From contig NZ_CP025804.1 of assembly GCF_003352085.1 (NCBI RefSeq), forward strand, positions 434,001-498,000: DNA of 64,000 nt, written 5' to 3'. The position numbers and the translations under genes are program-made. Shown here piece by piece: positions 1-8,760 of the stretch (within the stretch, counting starts at the first letter, position 1; the number at the start of each line of letters is the position of its first letter). Source of the stretch: Sulfitobacter sp. SK012 (GTDB taxonomy: Bacteria > Pseudomonadota > Alphaproteobacteria > Rhodobacterales > Rhodobacteraceae). The notes under the pieces are model-generated. The model did not search any database and was not told where the DNA came from. It saw nothing but the letters and a program-made list of their open reading frames with translations.

Positions 1-1336
1 GTTGGCTGAATGGATCATGCACGGCGAAACAGAGCTGGATATGTGGGCCGTCGATCCCCGCCGTTATACAAATCACGCCGACCATGATTTCTGCTTGAAC
101 AAAGCGCTGGAAACTTACGGCCACGAGTACGCAATGCACTTTCCTTTTCACGCATGGCCAGCGGGACGAGACAAGAAGTTGTCACCCAACCACCAGTCCC
201 TGCTGAATGCGGGCGCACAATTGAACGCCTTCAACGGGTGGGAACGCGCCACTTGGTTTGCCAAGGACGGCGACGACACATCCGAGGAAAGCACGCAGAC
301 TTGGGATCGCAACGGCCCATGGATGCAGCGCATCAAAGAAGAGGTCGAAGCGGTGCGCGACCATGTCGGTGTTCTCGATATGCCGGGCTTCTCGCGCTAC
401 ACGTTGAGTGGTGTAGGAGCCGCCGAATGGCTGCGCGGCCAAGTTGCGGGAGCCTTACCCAAGGTGGGGCGTATGAACCTTGCGTATTTCACCGACACCC
501 GTGGGCGTATCCTGACCGAGATGACAGTCATCCGCTGGGGCGAAGACGATTTTTGGCTGATGACGGCTGCAGTCGCTTTGTGGCACGATTTTGAATTGCT
601 CCAAGGCCGGTTGCCCGCAGATGGATCGCTAACGTTGACGGATATCACCAACGATTGGTCCACACTTATCGTCACCGGCCCCGCATCGCGCGATCTGCTT
701 GCGGGCATATCTGAAGGTGCTGATTTGGATGCCACATGGATGGCCATCCAAGACGCCACAGTAGCAGGGAAACCAGCAAAGCTATTCCGCGTGTCCTTTG
801 CCGGTGAGCTGGGCTGGGAGGTCCACACATCCTTCGCTGACAGCCCCAATGCATATGAGGCGATCAAGACCGCTGGCGCTACGCCGTTTGGCATGTACGC
901 GCTAAACTCCATGCGGATCGAAAAAGGGTACCGCACGTGGAAGGGTGATTTATCCACCGACTATTCCATGCTGGAAGCGGGCCTTGACCGGTGGATCAAG
1001 TTCGACAAGCCACAGGACTTCCCCGGCAAAGAGGCCCTGCGGGCAGAAAAGGAAGCGGGCATTAAGAAACGTTTTGTCACGATGATCGTCGAGGCCGGCG
1101 ATCAGGATGCACCCTATATGTCGACAGTCTGGCACAAAGGTGAAGTAGTGGGCGAGACAACCAGTGGAGACTGGGGGCACCGCATCGGTAAATCCGTGGC
1201 ATTAGGCACGATCCGCGCGGAACTGGCCACGCCTGGCACAGAGCTTGAGATCAATATCTTTGGTAAGATGTGCAAGGCCACCGTGCAGCTGGATCAGCCG
1301 CTTTGGGACGCTGAGAATGATCGGATACGTGCATGA
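1..1336 (+). CDS. FAD-dependent oxidoreductase/aminomethyltransferase fusion (DMGDH-like), 5'-truncated by the window
   Basis: The gene enters from the left edge, so the N-terminal FAD-binding Rossmann domain is not visible. About 444 residues are seen. The first ~60 match the end of the FAD-oxidoreductase part (EWIMHGE...VDPRRYT). The rest is a GcvT-like tetrahydrofolate-binding domain (roughly residues 110-330, with GELGWEVHTS and RIEKGYRTW) and a GcvT C-terminal barrel (345-435). Family members oxidatively demethylate dimethylglycine or sarcosine and pass the C1 unit to tetrahydrofolate. The stop overlaps the next ATG (ATGA at 1333-1336), so it is translationally coupled to the homocysteine methyltransferase. 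The exact substrate cannot be read from sequence; the context favours betaine-derived methylamines. Confidence 0.88.
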   Translation, partial: LAEWIMHGETELDMWAVDPRRYTNHADHDFCLNKALETYGHEYAMHFPFHAWPAGRDKKLSPNHQSLLNAGAQLNAFNGWERATWFAKDGDDTSEESTQTWDRNGPWMQRIKEEVEAVRDHVGVLDMPGFSRYTLSGVGAAEWLRGQVAGALPKVGRMNLAYFTDTRGRILTEMTVIRWGEDDFWLMTAAVALWHDFELLQGRLPADGSLTLTDITNDWSTLIVTGPASRDLLAGISEGADLDATWMAIQDATVAGKPAKLFRVSFAGELGWEVHTSFADSPNAYEAIKTAGATPFGMYALNSMRIEKGYRTWKGDLSTDYSMLEAGLDRWIKFDKPQDFPGKEALRAEKEAGIKKRFVTMIVEAGDQDAPYMSTVWHKGEVVGETTSGDWGHRIGKSVALGTIRAELATPGTELEINIFGKMCKATVQLDQPLWDAENDRIRA

Positions 1337-2214
1337 GTAAGATTACGCTTTTGGATGGCGGTATGGGGCAAGAATTGGTGCACCGCGCTGGTAATGAACC
1401 CACGCCGCTTTGGTCGACGCAAGTTATGGTGGATCACCCCGGCATGGTCGCGCAAGTGCACCGTGACTTTGCTTCGGCTGGGGCCACTGTGGCCACATCC
1501 AACACCTATGCCATCCACCGCGACCGGTTGGTGGGCACCGAATTTGACGGCGCTTTCGAAGATCTGATGGCGCGTGCGCTAAGTGAAGTGCGGGCAAGCG
1601 GTGCAGAGCGGGTGGCAGGTGCCATCGGTCCACTCATCGCATCCTACCGGCCGGACTTGCACCCCGATGCCGCCATTGCTGTTCCACTTTACGCCGAAAT
1701 TGCGAAGCTGTTAGGCCCCGCGAGTGATGTGCTGATCTGCGAGACCGTTGTGTCGATCCTGCATGCCCAAACGGTTTTGGCTGGGGCCGCTGAAGGAGGT
1801 AAGCCGATCTGGCTCTCGCTTAGTGTCGATGACAGGGATGGTACCCGTTTGCGGTCAGGTGAACTCTTGGCTGATGTGGTTCCACATGTCGAAGGCAAAG
1901 CGGCTGCGGTTTTGGTGAATTGCTCGGCACCCGAGGCAATCCCGGCCGCGTTAGAAGTTCTGGCGAAATGCAATGTTCCTTACGGTGCTTATGCCAATGC
2001 TTTTGAGCAAATTACGGATGATTTCTTGAAAGAGAAACCAACGGTCGATGCTTTGAAAACACGCCGAGATCTGACGCCCGAAGCCTACGCCGCCCATGTT
2101 CTTGGTTGGGTTGAACAAGGCGCAACAATCGTTGGGGGCTGCTGTGAAGTTGGCCCCGCTCATATCGCAGAAATCACCCGTAGCCTCCGCGCTGCGGGCC
2201 ACACAATCGTCTAA
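1333..2214 (+). CDS. bmt: homocysteine S-methyltransferase family protein (betaine-homocysteine methyltransferase-like)
   Basis: The 293-residue protein has the zinc-binding signature of the homocysteine S-methyltransferase family: one Cys in VLVNCSAP (about residue 197) and the Cys pair in IVGGCCEVGP (about residue 274). The N-terminus LLDGGMGQEL is also typical. The family moves a methyl group from betaine, S-methylmethionine or similar donors to homocysteine, giving methionine. It starts inside the stop of the upstream fusion gene and ends 10 bp before the next one. Lying between two DMGDH-like genes suggests betaine as methyl donor, with the dimethylglycine product passed to the neighbours. 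It is shorter than mammalian BHMT (about 400 residues), as is usual for bacterial members. Donor identity is inferred. Confidence 0.85.
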   Translation: MSKITLLDGGMGQELVHRAGNEPTPLWSTQVMVDHPGMVAQVHRDFASAGATVATSNTYAIHRDRLVGTEFDGAFEDLMARALSEVRASGAERVAGAIGPLIASYRPDLHPDAAIAVPLYAEIAKLLGPASDVLICETVVSILHAQTVLAGAAEGGKPIWLSLSVDDRDGTRLRSGELLADVVPHVEGKAAAVLVNCSAPEAIPAALEVLAKCNVPYGAYANAFEQITDDFLKEKPTVDALKTRRDLTPEAYAAHVLGWVEQGATIVGGCCEVGPAHIAEITRSLRAAGHTIV

Positions 2215-2224
2215 GGAGCTTTAC

Positions 2225-4669
2225 ATGGCCGATGTTCCCTCACATGCGCGCGTCGTCATCATTGGCGGTGGTATCATTGGCTGTTCAGTTGCCTATCATC
2301 TGACAAAGCTCGGCTGGAAGGATGTTGTTTTGCTGGAACGCAAGCAACTGACATCTGGCACAACATGGCATGCCGCAGGCCTGATTGCGCAATTGCGGGC
2401 CACTGCGAATATGACAAAGCTCGCGAAATATAGCCAAGAGCTCTACGGCAATCTTGAAGCTGAAACTGGCGTTGCAACTGGCTTTAAGCGTTGTGGTTCA
2501 ATCACCGTGGCTTTGACAGAAGAGCGCCGCGAAGAAATCTACCGTCAGGCGGCCATGGCCCGCGCCTTTGGGGTTGCTGTCGAGGAGATCAGCCCAAAAG
2601 AGGTCAAAGCCAAATATGAACACCTCAATATCGACGGCGTGACGGGGGCGGTGTTTCTGGAAAAGGACGGCCAAGGCGATCCCGGCAACATCGCACTAGC
2701 GCTGGCCAAAGGCGCGCGGCAAGGCGGCGCAAAAGTAATTGAGCGCACCCGCGTCAGTGCTGTCACCAAAGACGGGCGCAAAGTCACAGGCGTCGATTGG
2801 GAGCAGGGCACAGAAAAAGGCCACATCGCTTGCGATATGATTGTGAATTGTGCGGGCATGTGGGGCCATGAAGTGGGCCGTATGGCAGGGGTGAACGTCC
2901 CTCTGCACGCGTGCGAGCATTTCTATATCGTGACCGAGGCAATCCCCGGGCTGACCCAACTGCCGGTCCTGCGTGTGCCTGATGAGTGCGCGTATTATAA
3001 AGAGGACGCCGGTAAGATGTTGCTGGGGGCCTTTGAGCCGAATGCCAAGCCATGGGCAATGAACGGTATCCCAGCAGACTTCGAATTTGACCAACTGCCC
3101 GAGGATTTTGATCATTTTGAGCCGATCCTCGAAAACGCGGTTGAACGGATGCCGATGCTCGCCGAAGCAGGGATTCATACGTTCTTTAACGGTCCCGAAT
3201 CCTTTACGCCGGATGATGCATATCACCTTGGCTTGGCCCCGGAGATGGACAATGTCTGGGTCGCGGCGGGTTTCAATTCGATCGGTATCCAATCGGCGGG
3301 TGGTGCCGGCATGGCGCTTGCCCAGTGGATGCAGGACGGCGCCAAACCGTTTGATTTGGGCGATGTCGACATCAGTCGTATGCAGCCGTTCCAAGGCAAT
3401 AAAACCTATCTCTATGAGCGCTCCAAAGAGACGCTTGGATTGCTTTATGCTGATCACTTCCCCTTCCGCCAAAAAGAAACCGCGCGCGGTATCCGCCGTA
3501 CGCCCTTCCACCAGCAACTGCTAGATCAGGGCGCGGTGATGGGAGAGCTTGCCGGTTGGGAACGTGCCAACTGGTTTGCCCGTGAAGGGCAGGAACGGGC
3601 GTATGAATACAGCTGGAAGCGACAGAATTTCTTTGAAAACACCGCCGAAGAAGTTGCCGCTGTCCGGACCAACGTTGGCATGTATGACATGTCTTCGTTT
3701 GGCAAAATACGGGTCGAAGGGCACGATGCGACTGCCTTTATGAACTACATTGGCGGCGGGCAATATGATGTGCCCGTGGGCAAAATCGTCTATACTCAGT
3801 TCCTCAACACAAGCGGCGGGATTGAGGCGGATGTGACTGTCACGCGAGTGTCAGAGACCGCTTACCTCGTCGTCACTCCGGCTGCGACATGCCTTGCTGA
3901 TCAAACCTGGATGCGCCGACATGTCGGGGAATTCAATGTGGTGATTACGGACGTCACATCAGGCGAAGCCGTACTGGCGGTGATGGGACCAAACGCCCGC
4001 AAACTGCTGCAGCGCGTATCGCCAGCGGATTTCGCCAACGAGACCAATCCATTCGGTACCGCCCAAGATATCGAGCTTGGGATGGGCCTCGCGCGGGTGC
4101 ACCGGGTCACGTATGTCGGAGAACTGGGCTGGGAGATCTATGTGTCTACCGATATGGCGGCTCACGCGTTTGAGACGCTGCATGCCGCGGGCCAAGACAT
4201 GGGGCTCAAGCTTTGCGGGATGCACATGATGGATTGCGCGCGGATGGAAAAGGGGTTCCGGCACTTTGGGCATGACATCACGTCAGAGGATCATGTGTTG
4301 GAAGCGGGGTTAGGCTTTGCCGTCAAAACCGACAAACCGGACTTTATTGGCCGTGATGCCGTGTTGCGTAAAAAGGAGACCGGACTAGAAAACCGTCTGC
4401 TACAATTCCGCCTGACGGACCCAGAACCGCTGCTCTATCACAACGAGCCCATTTTGCGAGACGGCGAGCTTGTGGGCTATCTCTCATCGGGTGCGTACGG
4501 CCATCACTTGGGCGGTGCGATGGGGTTGGGCTATGTGCCGTGCAAAGGAGAAACTGCGGCGGACCTGCTTGCGTCCTCATTCGAGATCGACGTGGCTGGC
4601 ACACGGGTGAAAGCAGAGGCGTCATTGAAACCGATGTATGATCCGAAGTCAGAGCGCGTCAAACTTTGA
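2225..4669 (+). CDS. FAD-dependent oxidoreductase/aminomethyltransferase (dimethylglycine or sarcosine dehydrogenase-like)
   Basis: A complete 814-residue protein. Residues ~8-380 form a DAO-type FAD domain, with GGGIIGCSVAYHL as dinucleotide loop and TSGTTWHAAGL, whose His corresponds to the covalent FAD-linked His of DMGDH. Then come a linker domain (~380-440), a GcvT folate-binding domain (~460-700, YVGELGWEIYVS, RMEKGFRHFGHD) and a GcvT C-terminal domain. The ATG at 2225 is chosen because AAGGAG at 2213-2218, overlapping the bmt stop, sits at proper spacing and the Rossmann motif follows at once. The frame stays open upstream, but that stretch lies inside bmt. Third gene of the one-carbon operon; probably oxidises dimethylglycine or sarcosine and loads methylene-THF. 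Confidence 0.9.
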   Translation: MADVPSHARVVIIGGGIIGCSVAYHLTKLGWKDVVLLERKQLTSGTTWHAAGLIAQLRATANMTKLAKYSQELYGNLEAETGVATGFKRCGSITVALTEERREEIYRQAAMARAFGVAVEEISPKEVKAKYEHLNIDGVTGAVFLEKDGQGDPGNIALALAKGARQGGAKVIERTRVSAVTKDGRKVTGVDWEQGTEKGHIACDMIVNCAGMWGHEVGRMAGVNVPLHACEHFYIVTEAIPGLTQLPVLRVPDECAYYKEDAGKMLLGAFEPNAKPWAMNGIPADFEFDQLPEDFDHFEPILENAVERMPMLAEAGIHTFFNGPESFTPDDAYHLGLAPEMDNVWVAAGFNSIGIQSAGGAGMALAQWMQDGAKPFDLGDVDISRMQPFQGNKTYLYERSKETLGLLYADHFPFRQKETARGIRRTPFHQQLLDQGAVMGELAGWERANWFAREGQERAYEYSWKRQNFFENTAEEVAAVRTNVGMYDMSSFGKIRVEGHDATAFMNYIGGGQYDVPVGKIVYTQFLNTSGGIEADVTVTRVSETAYLVVTPAATCLADQTWMRRHVGEFNVVITDVTSGEAVLAVMGPNARKLLQRVSPADFANETNPFGTAQDIELGMGLARVHRVTYVGELGWEIYVSTDMAAHAFETLHAAGQDMGLKLCGMHMMDCARMEKGFRHFGHDITSEDHVLEAGLGFAVKTDKPDFIGRDAVLRKKETGLENRLLQFRLTDPEPLLYHNEPILRDGELVGYLSSGAYGHHLGGAMGLGYVPCKGETAADLLASSFEIDVAGTRVKAEASLKPMYDPKSERVKL

Positions 4670-4739
4670 GGCTGGTGGTCTGCTTCTTGGCTCGCTAGGA
4701 CAAGACGGCACTGCCTAGCCAAGAGACCGCCTGCCTAAG

Positions 4740-5390
4740 ATGATGTACACTGAGTATGAACCGCCGCAAGGCCCGCTGGTCATCTTGCACGAAGATGCGC
4801 AAGTTCTGTTGGTTGATAAGCCGGCGGGGTTGCTTTCTGTGCCTGGCAAAGGCCCGGAGTTGGCAGATTGCCTTCTCGTGCGGGTGCAGGCCGCCTTTCC
4901 TGATGCACTTCTGGTTCACCGACTGGACCGCGACACGTCAGGCGTGATGATCTTTGCGCTTACCCCCCATGCGCAGCGCCATCTTGGGTTGCAATTTGAA
5001 AAACGCATGACCAAGAAAACTTACGTCGCGCGGGTATGGGGCGTTCCGGCTGAAAAGACCGGGCAGATTGACCTCCCGTTGATCGTAGACTGGCCCAACA
5101 GGCCCCGTCAGATGGTTTGCCATGAAACCGGAAAATCCGCGCAAACCGATTGGCGCGTTTTGAAGGATGATGGTGAAACCGCGCGTGTGCGCCTGTCACC
5201 CCGGACCGGGCGCAGTCACCAATTGCGCGTACATATGCTTAGCCTGGGCCACCCGATTTTGGGCGATCCATTCTACGCCACGGGCAAGGCACTGGAGTAT
5301 CCAAGACTGATGCTTCATTCCGAAGAATTGCGCTTTAACCACCCTGACGGCGGGCACTCGACCAAGATCCGTGCGAAAGCGCCTTTTTGA
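4740..5390 (+). CDS. rluA: RluA-family pseudouridine synthase
   Basis: A 216-residue protein with the catalytic motif HRLDRDTSGVMIF (Asp at about residue 63) and the downstream PRTGRSHQLRVHM and GHPILGDPFYA motifs of the RluA family. Its length matches E. coli RluA (219), which modifies 23S rRNA U746 and tRNA U32. There is no S4 domain, unlike RluC and RluD, which supports the RluA subgroup. The start is ATG 4740 or the in-frame ATG 4743. It follows the one-carbon operon after 70 bp and looks functionally unrelated to it. RNA target specificity is inferred from length and domain content only. Confidence 0.88.
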   Translation: MMYTEYEPPQGPLVILHEDAQVLLVDKPAGLLSVPGKGPELADCLLVRVQAAFPDALLVHRLDRDTSGVMIFALTPHAQRHLGLQFEKRMTKKTYVARVWGVPAEKTGQIDLPLIVDWPNRPRQMVCHETGKSAQTDWRVLKDDGETARVRLSPRTGRSHQLRVHMLSLGHPILGDPFYATGKALEYPRLMLHSEELRFNHPDGGHSTKIRAKAPF

Positions 5391-5452
5391 AAGGCCTCGC
5401 AGGCATCACTATCTAGCGTCCCAATCCCGCGAAATATCGCCGTGGGAGAACG

Positions 5453-5481
5453 AAAAAGAGGAGCCCTGTTAGAGGCTCCTC
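5453..5481 (-). terminator. Rho-independent terminator of the aldehyde dehydrogenase gene
   Basis: A perfect 8-bp stem GAGGAGCC/GGCTCCTC (5458-5465 with 5474-5481) and 8-nt loop. Read on the minus strand it is followed by a T-run (5453-5457), just past the aldehyde dehydrogenase stop. Confidence 0.85.
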
Positions 5482-5512
5482 CGATTACTTCATTCACGAA
5501 TTGACGCAAAAA

Positions 5513-6940
5513 TTATTCTGCGGCCCAGCCTGAAACCGCTTTGACTTCGAGGAATTCCTCCAGTCCGAAGTGTCCACCTTCACGTCCGTTTCCGGATTGC
5601 TTGTAACCGCCAAAGGGCGACCCTTGGGCAAAGCCTTGGCTGTTTGTCTCAACCATGCCAGAGCGGACACGCCGTGCAACGCGGCGGCGTTTGTTGTCAT
5701 CTGCGGTCTGGATGTAGTTGGTCAGGCCGTACGGCGTGTCGTTTGTGATGGCGATCGCTTCTTCTTCGCTCTCAAAGGGAATAATCGTCAGAACCGGGCC
5801 AAAGACCTCTTCGCGCGCAATGGTCATCTGGTTGTTCACATCAGCAAAAACAGTGGGCTTTACGTAGTATCCACGGTTCAACCCATCGGGCCGGCCTAGA
5901 CCACCGGCGACAAGGCGGGCTTCGGACATGCCGACTTCGATCAGGCCCTGAATCTTGTTAAACTGCGCCTCAGAAACCACTGGGCCGATATGGTTGCCCT
6001 CATCGGATGCCGGACCGACGTGGGTGGTGTTGGCGACATCTGCAGCCATTTCGACGGCTTCGTCATAGCGCGACTTGTGCACCAGCATACGTGTAGGCGC
6101 GTTGCACGACTGGCCTGAATTGCGGAAGCAGCGAATTGCGCCCTGTTTGGCGGCCTTTGGGTGCGCGTCTTCAAAGATGATGTTCGCGCCCTTGCCACCC
6201 AGCTCAAGCGATACGCGCTTGAGCGTATCAGCCGCCGCTTTTGAGATCGCGATGCCCGCGCGGGTCGATCCGGTAAAGCTGACCATATCGACTTCAGGAT
6301 GTGCTGACAGTTGGCTACCGACGCCGGGGCCGTCGCCGTTCACCATGTTGAACACACCAGCCGGGAAACCTGCTTCGTGAACGAATTCAGCAAAGAGCAA
6401 ACCGGAAAGTGGTGCAATTTCAGACGGCTTAAGCACCATGGTGCAGCCAGTTGCCATCGCGGGTATTGCCTTGAGGATGATCTGGTTCATTGGCCAGTTC
6501 CAAGGCGTGATCAACGCGCAAACGCCAATCGGTTCCAACAGCGTTTTCTCTGTCGCGGTGAAATCCCGGTCGAAGGAGAAGTTTTCAAAAGCCTTGAGGA
6601 AGCCTTCCATGTGCCAGCTGCCCGCGCCAACCTGCTGATTGCGGCTAAGCTCAATCGGGGCACCCATTTCGAGGGACATCGCCTGCGCCATTTCCTCGGC
6701 ACGGGCTTTGTAGATCTCCAGCAGCTTGCGGATCAACGCTGTGCGTTCCTCCTTGGAGGTTTGCGACCAGCCGTCAAATGCTGCACGGGCAGCGTTTGCG
6801 GCGGCGTCAGTATCGGCCTGACCACCCAAAGAGATCACAGCGCACTGCTCTTCGGTTGATGGGTCGATTACCGGGAAATCATTGGCAGTTGCGGGAGCGA
6901 CCCAAGCACCATTGATATAAAAGTTGCGTTTTTCCAGCAT
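5513..6940 (-). CDS. NAD(P)-dependent aldehyde dehydrogenase family protein
   Basis: A 475-residue protein with the full aldehyde dehydrogenase fold. It shows ITPWNWP, the catalytic Glu in LELGGKGAN (about residue 247), the catalytic Cys in GQSCNAPTR (about residue 281), EEVFGPVL and a terminal FGGYKQSGNGRE. The start at 6940 is preferred over the frame opening at 7015 because AAGGA lies just upstream and MLEKRNFYINGAW is the usual family N-terminus. It stands alone between rluA and the divergent peroxiredoxin gene and ends at a terminator. Substrate is unknown: no betaine aldehyde, methylmalonate-semialdehyde or succinate-semialdehyde hallmark stands out. It may serve aldehyde detoxification. 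Confidence 0.88.
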   Translation of the reverse strand: MLEKRNFYINGAWVAPATANDFPVIDPSTEEQCAVISLGGQADTDAAANAARAAFDGWSQTSKEERTALIRKLLEIYKARAEEMAQAMSLEMGAPIELSRNQQVGAGSWHMEGFLKAFENFSFDRDFTATEKTLLEPIGVCALITPWNWPMNQIILKAIPAMATGCTMVLKPSEIAPLSGLLFAEFVHEAGFPAGVFNMVNGDGPGVGSQLSAHPEVDMVSFTGSTRAGIAISKAAADTLKRVSLELGGKGANIIFEDAHPKAAKQGAIRCFRNSGQSCNAPTRMLVHKSRYDEAVEMAADVANTTHVGPASDEGNHIGPVVSEAQFNKIQGLIEVGMSEARLVAGGLGRPDGLNRGYYVKPTVFADVNNQMTIAREEVFGPVLTIIPFESEEEAIAITNDTPYGLTNYIQTADDNKRRRVARRVRSGMVETNSQGFAQGSPFGGYKQSGNGREGGHFGLEEFLEVKAVSGWAAE

Positions 6941-7083
6941 GTCTTTTCCTTGATTTCGAACGCCCAAACGGGCCAAATTCCACACTACAGTGTCATCCTC
7001 CAGATGGTCTCGCAAGTAGGGGGATGCAAGAGGCGTGCTAAACCCCTAGATTGATATCAGACATTATAAACTTGGAGGAACCC

Positions 7084-7737
7084 ATGGGCTTGCGCATTAA
7101 CGACACCATTCCGAATCTGACCGTTGAAACGGATCATGGAACAATCACACTTCACGACTGGATCGGTGATCAGTGGGCGATTCTTTTTTCGCACCCCAAA
7201 GATTTTACACCTGTTTGCACGACTGAATTCGGCGCCGTGGCACAACTGGCGGATGAATGGGCAAAACGCGGAACAAAAGTGATCGGCGTCTCCGTTGACG
7301 GCGTAGAAGATCACAAGAAATGGAAAGCCGACATTGAGAAAGTCGCAGGTAGCCCGGCAACCTTCCCTATCATTGCCGATGCAGATCTGCAGGTCTCAAA
7401 GGCCTTCGACATGTTGCCGGCAGAGGCGTATATGCCTGACGGGCGCACGCCAGCAGACAGCGCCACGGTGCGGTCGGTGTTCATCATCGCGCCCGACAAG
7501 CAGCTTAAACTGTCGATGACCTATCCAATGACAGTAGGCCGCAACTTTGCCGAGGTGCTGCGCGCTTTGGATGGCCTGCAAACCAGCATGGGCAAAGGTG
7601 TGGCAACGCCAGCGAACTGGAATGTCGGCGATGACGTGATCATCCCGCCGACCGTGTCTGACGCGGATGCCAAAGCAAAGTTTGGTGAATTCACCACGGT
7701 GCTGCCGTACCTGCGCACGACCAAAGCACCTAAATAG
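7084..7737 (+). CDS. 1-Cys peroxiredoxin (Prx6 type)
   Basis: A 217-residue thiol peroxidase. The peroxidatic Cys lies in HPKDFTPVCTTE (about residue 45) and is the only Cys in the protein, so there is no resolving Cys. RSVFIIAPDK and the long C-terminal arm (LRTTKAPK end) fit the Prx6 group. It reduces hydrogen peroxide and organic peroxides using an external thiol. GGAGG at 7074-7078 fixes the ATG at 7084 rather than the upstream in-frame codon at 7051. It is divergent from the aldehyde dehydrogenase gene across a ~140-bp control region and convergent with the GT25 gene. A single-gene transcript is likely. Confidence 0.92.
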   Translation: MGLRINDTIPNLTVETDHGTITLHDWIGDQWAILFSHPKDFTPVCTTEFGAVAQLADEWAKRGTKVIGVSVDGVEDHKKWKADIEKVAGSPATFPIIADADLQVSKAFDMLPAEAYMPDGRTPADSATVRSVFIIAPDKQLKLSMTYPMTVGRNFAEVLRALDGLQTSMGKGVATPANWNVGDDVIIPPTVSDADAKAKFGEFTTVLPYLRTTKAPK

Positions 7738-7744
7738 CTTCGGC

Positions 7745-8458
7745 TTAACCCTGTGGCTTGAAATGCAACCGCGCGCGATAAACAGCGCGTTTTATTTCCC
7801 GCATCAGCTTGCCGCTGGTGCGGGTTTTTTGTTGGATGGTTGAGCCGCCGATTTGGCCTGCGATCTCTGCATTTCCGTTGGGCAGCAGCGTGTGCACCGG
7901 TTGACCAGTGGCCCAATGCATCTGGAGCCAAGTATCTACTGGCCGGTCGATCTGAACGGAGGCTGCGAGTAATCGCGCGGCGGCGTCTCTCCCCACGACC
8001 TGACAACAGCATTGTAGCGCTATGAGTTTCGGCAAGATCAGCGCCATATCGCCATCTTCCGCTAGGGTGTGGGCAGGGGTCTCACGTTGTTTGACGGGTA
8101 ACCGGATGTACATCTCAGGCGTGGCATGATCGGCGACCAGTTGCAGGGCGCGGGCAAATTGAGGGGGATCGATTTCAAGGTCATCTTCGACAATCACGGC
8201 CATGTCCCAGCCTTCGTCGATGATGCGCTGCCAGCAACGGCGGTGACTTTGGAACACACCGATTTCGGCCGGGATCAGCGCAAAGGGGTAGTGCGGGCGG
8301 TAAAGCGTGCCGGGGGCCGTTGCTACTGCAGCGATCTGTGCGGGGTCGCGGCCATTGACCGCTTCAACCAAAGACGCGTTCGGCAAACCCTGCAACAGCT
8401 TAGCAGCGTTTTCGGCGCGGGCCGTCGCGCTTGGCATGTGGATGATCAAAGAGTGCAT
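7745..8458 (-). CDS. glycosyltransferase family 25 protein
   Basis: A 237-residue protein with the GT25 pattern. The N-terminus MHSLIIHMPSATAR contains the 'name and title' strand, followed by IGVFQSHRRCWQRI and the acidic metal/nucleotide-sugar site VIVEDDLEI (about residue 92). GT25 enzymes add sugars to lipooligosaccharide or other envelope glycans in the cytoplasm. The C-terminus is basic. No other LPS gene lies nearby, so it is an orphan, and the acceptor is unknown. It converges with the peroxiredoxin gene, only 7 bp from its stop. Confidence 0.85.
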   Translation of the reverse strand: MHSLIIHMPSATARAENAAKLLQGLPNASLVEAVNGRDPAQIAAVATAPGTLYRPHYPFALIPAEIGVFQSHRRCWQRIIDEGWDMAVIVEDDLEIDPPQFARALQLVADHATPEMYIRLPVKQRETPAHTLAEDGDMALILPKLIALQCCCQVVGRDAAARLLAASVQIDRPVDTWLQMHWATGQPVHTLLPNGNAEIAGQIGGSTIQQKTRTSGKLMREIKRAVYRARLHFKPQG

Positions 8459-8545
8459 TAGGGGTATGCCCGCGCGTTGAAGGTTAAAAGCTGTTGCCCG
8501 TCCAGTTGCTTGAGCAAGTCGTGTTGGGTTTACAGAGATATACGC

Positions 8546-8698
8546 GTATTGGCCAAAAAGCTCCAGATCGGTCGAAATGAGCTGTACACAGTTACGCGGT
8601 CTGGCAAATTAACGACCCTAAGTAATGATACGGCGTTCAGGCTGGCCCACTTACTTGATCCCATGAGCTTGCATCAAACTCTGATAGTAGAGGAGCGG
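8546..8698 (+). pseudogene. remnant of a HigA/XRE-type antitoxin gene
   Basis: One frame encodes LAKKLQIGRNELYTV, then TLSNDTAFRLAHLLD, resembling the helix-turn-helix core of HigA-type antitoxins (LAkxLgVsRnxl...sxdTAlRLaxxlG). The family's N-terminal part, the WLNLQ region and any RelE/HigB toxin are not recognisable next to it. The surrounding frame (8477-8764) is Cys-rich at its start and has no clear ribosome-binding site, so I call it a decayed fragment rather than a working gene. It sits in the 302-bp space between the GT25 gene and the GDSL esterase, which otherwise shows nothing clear. Recognition is by eye only. Confidence 0.35.
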
Positions 8699-8760
8699 TC
8701 TTGTCCCACGAAAAAGGCCGCGCCATTTACTGCGCAGCCCCAGATCTTAGTTTATCAGAT

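Noticed and set aside
2696..3517. A 273-codon minus-strand frame inside the second DMGDH-like gene
   Set aside because: Antisense to a full-length, well-conserved protein; no start signal.
1..4740. Glycine, SAM or SAH riboswitch for the one-carbon operon
   Set aside because: The operon's leader lies outside the window, and the internal gaps (10 and 70 bp) are too short and unstructured.
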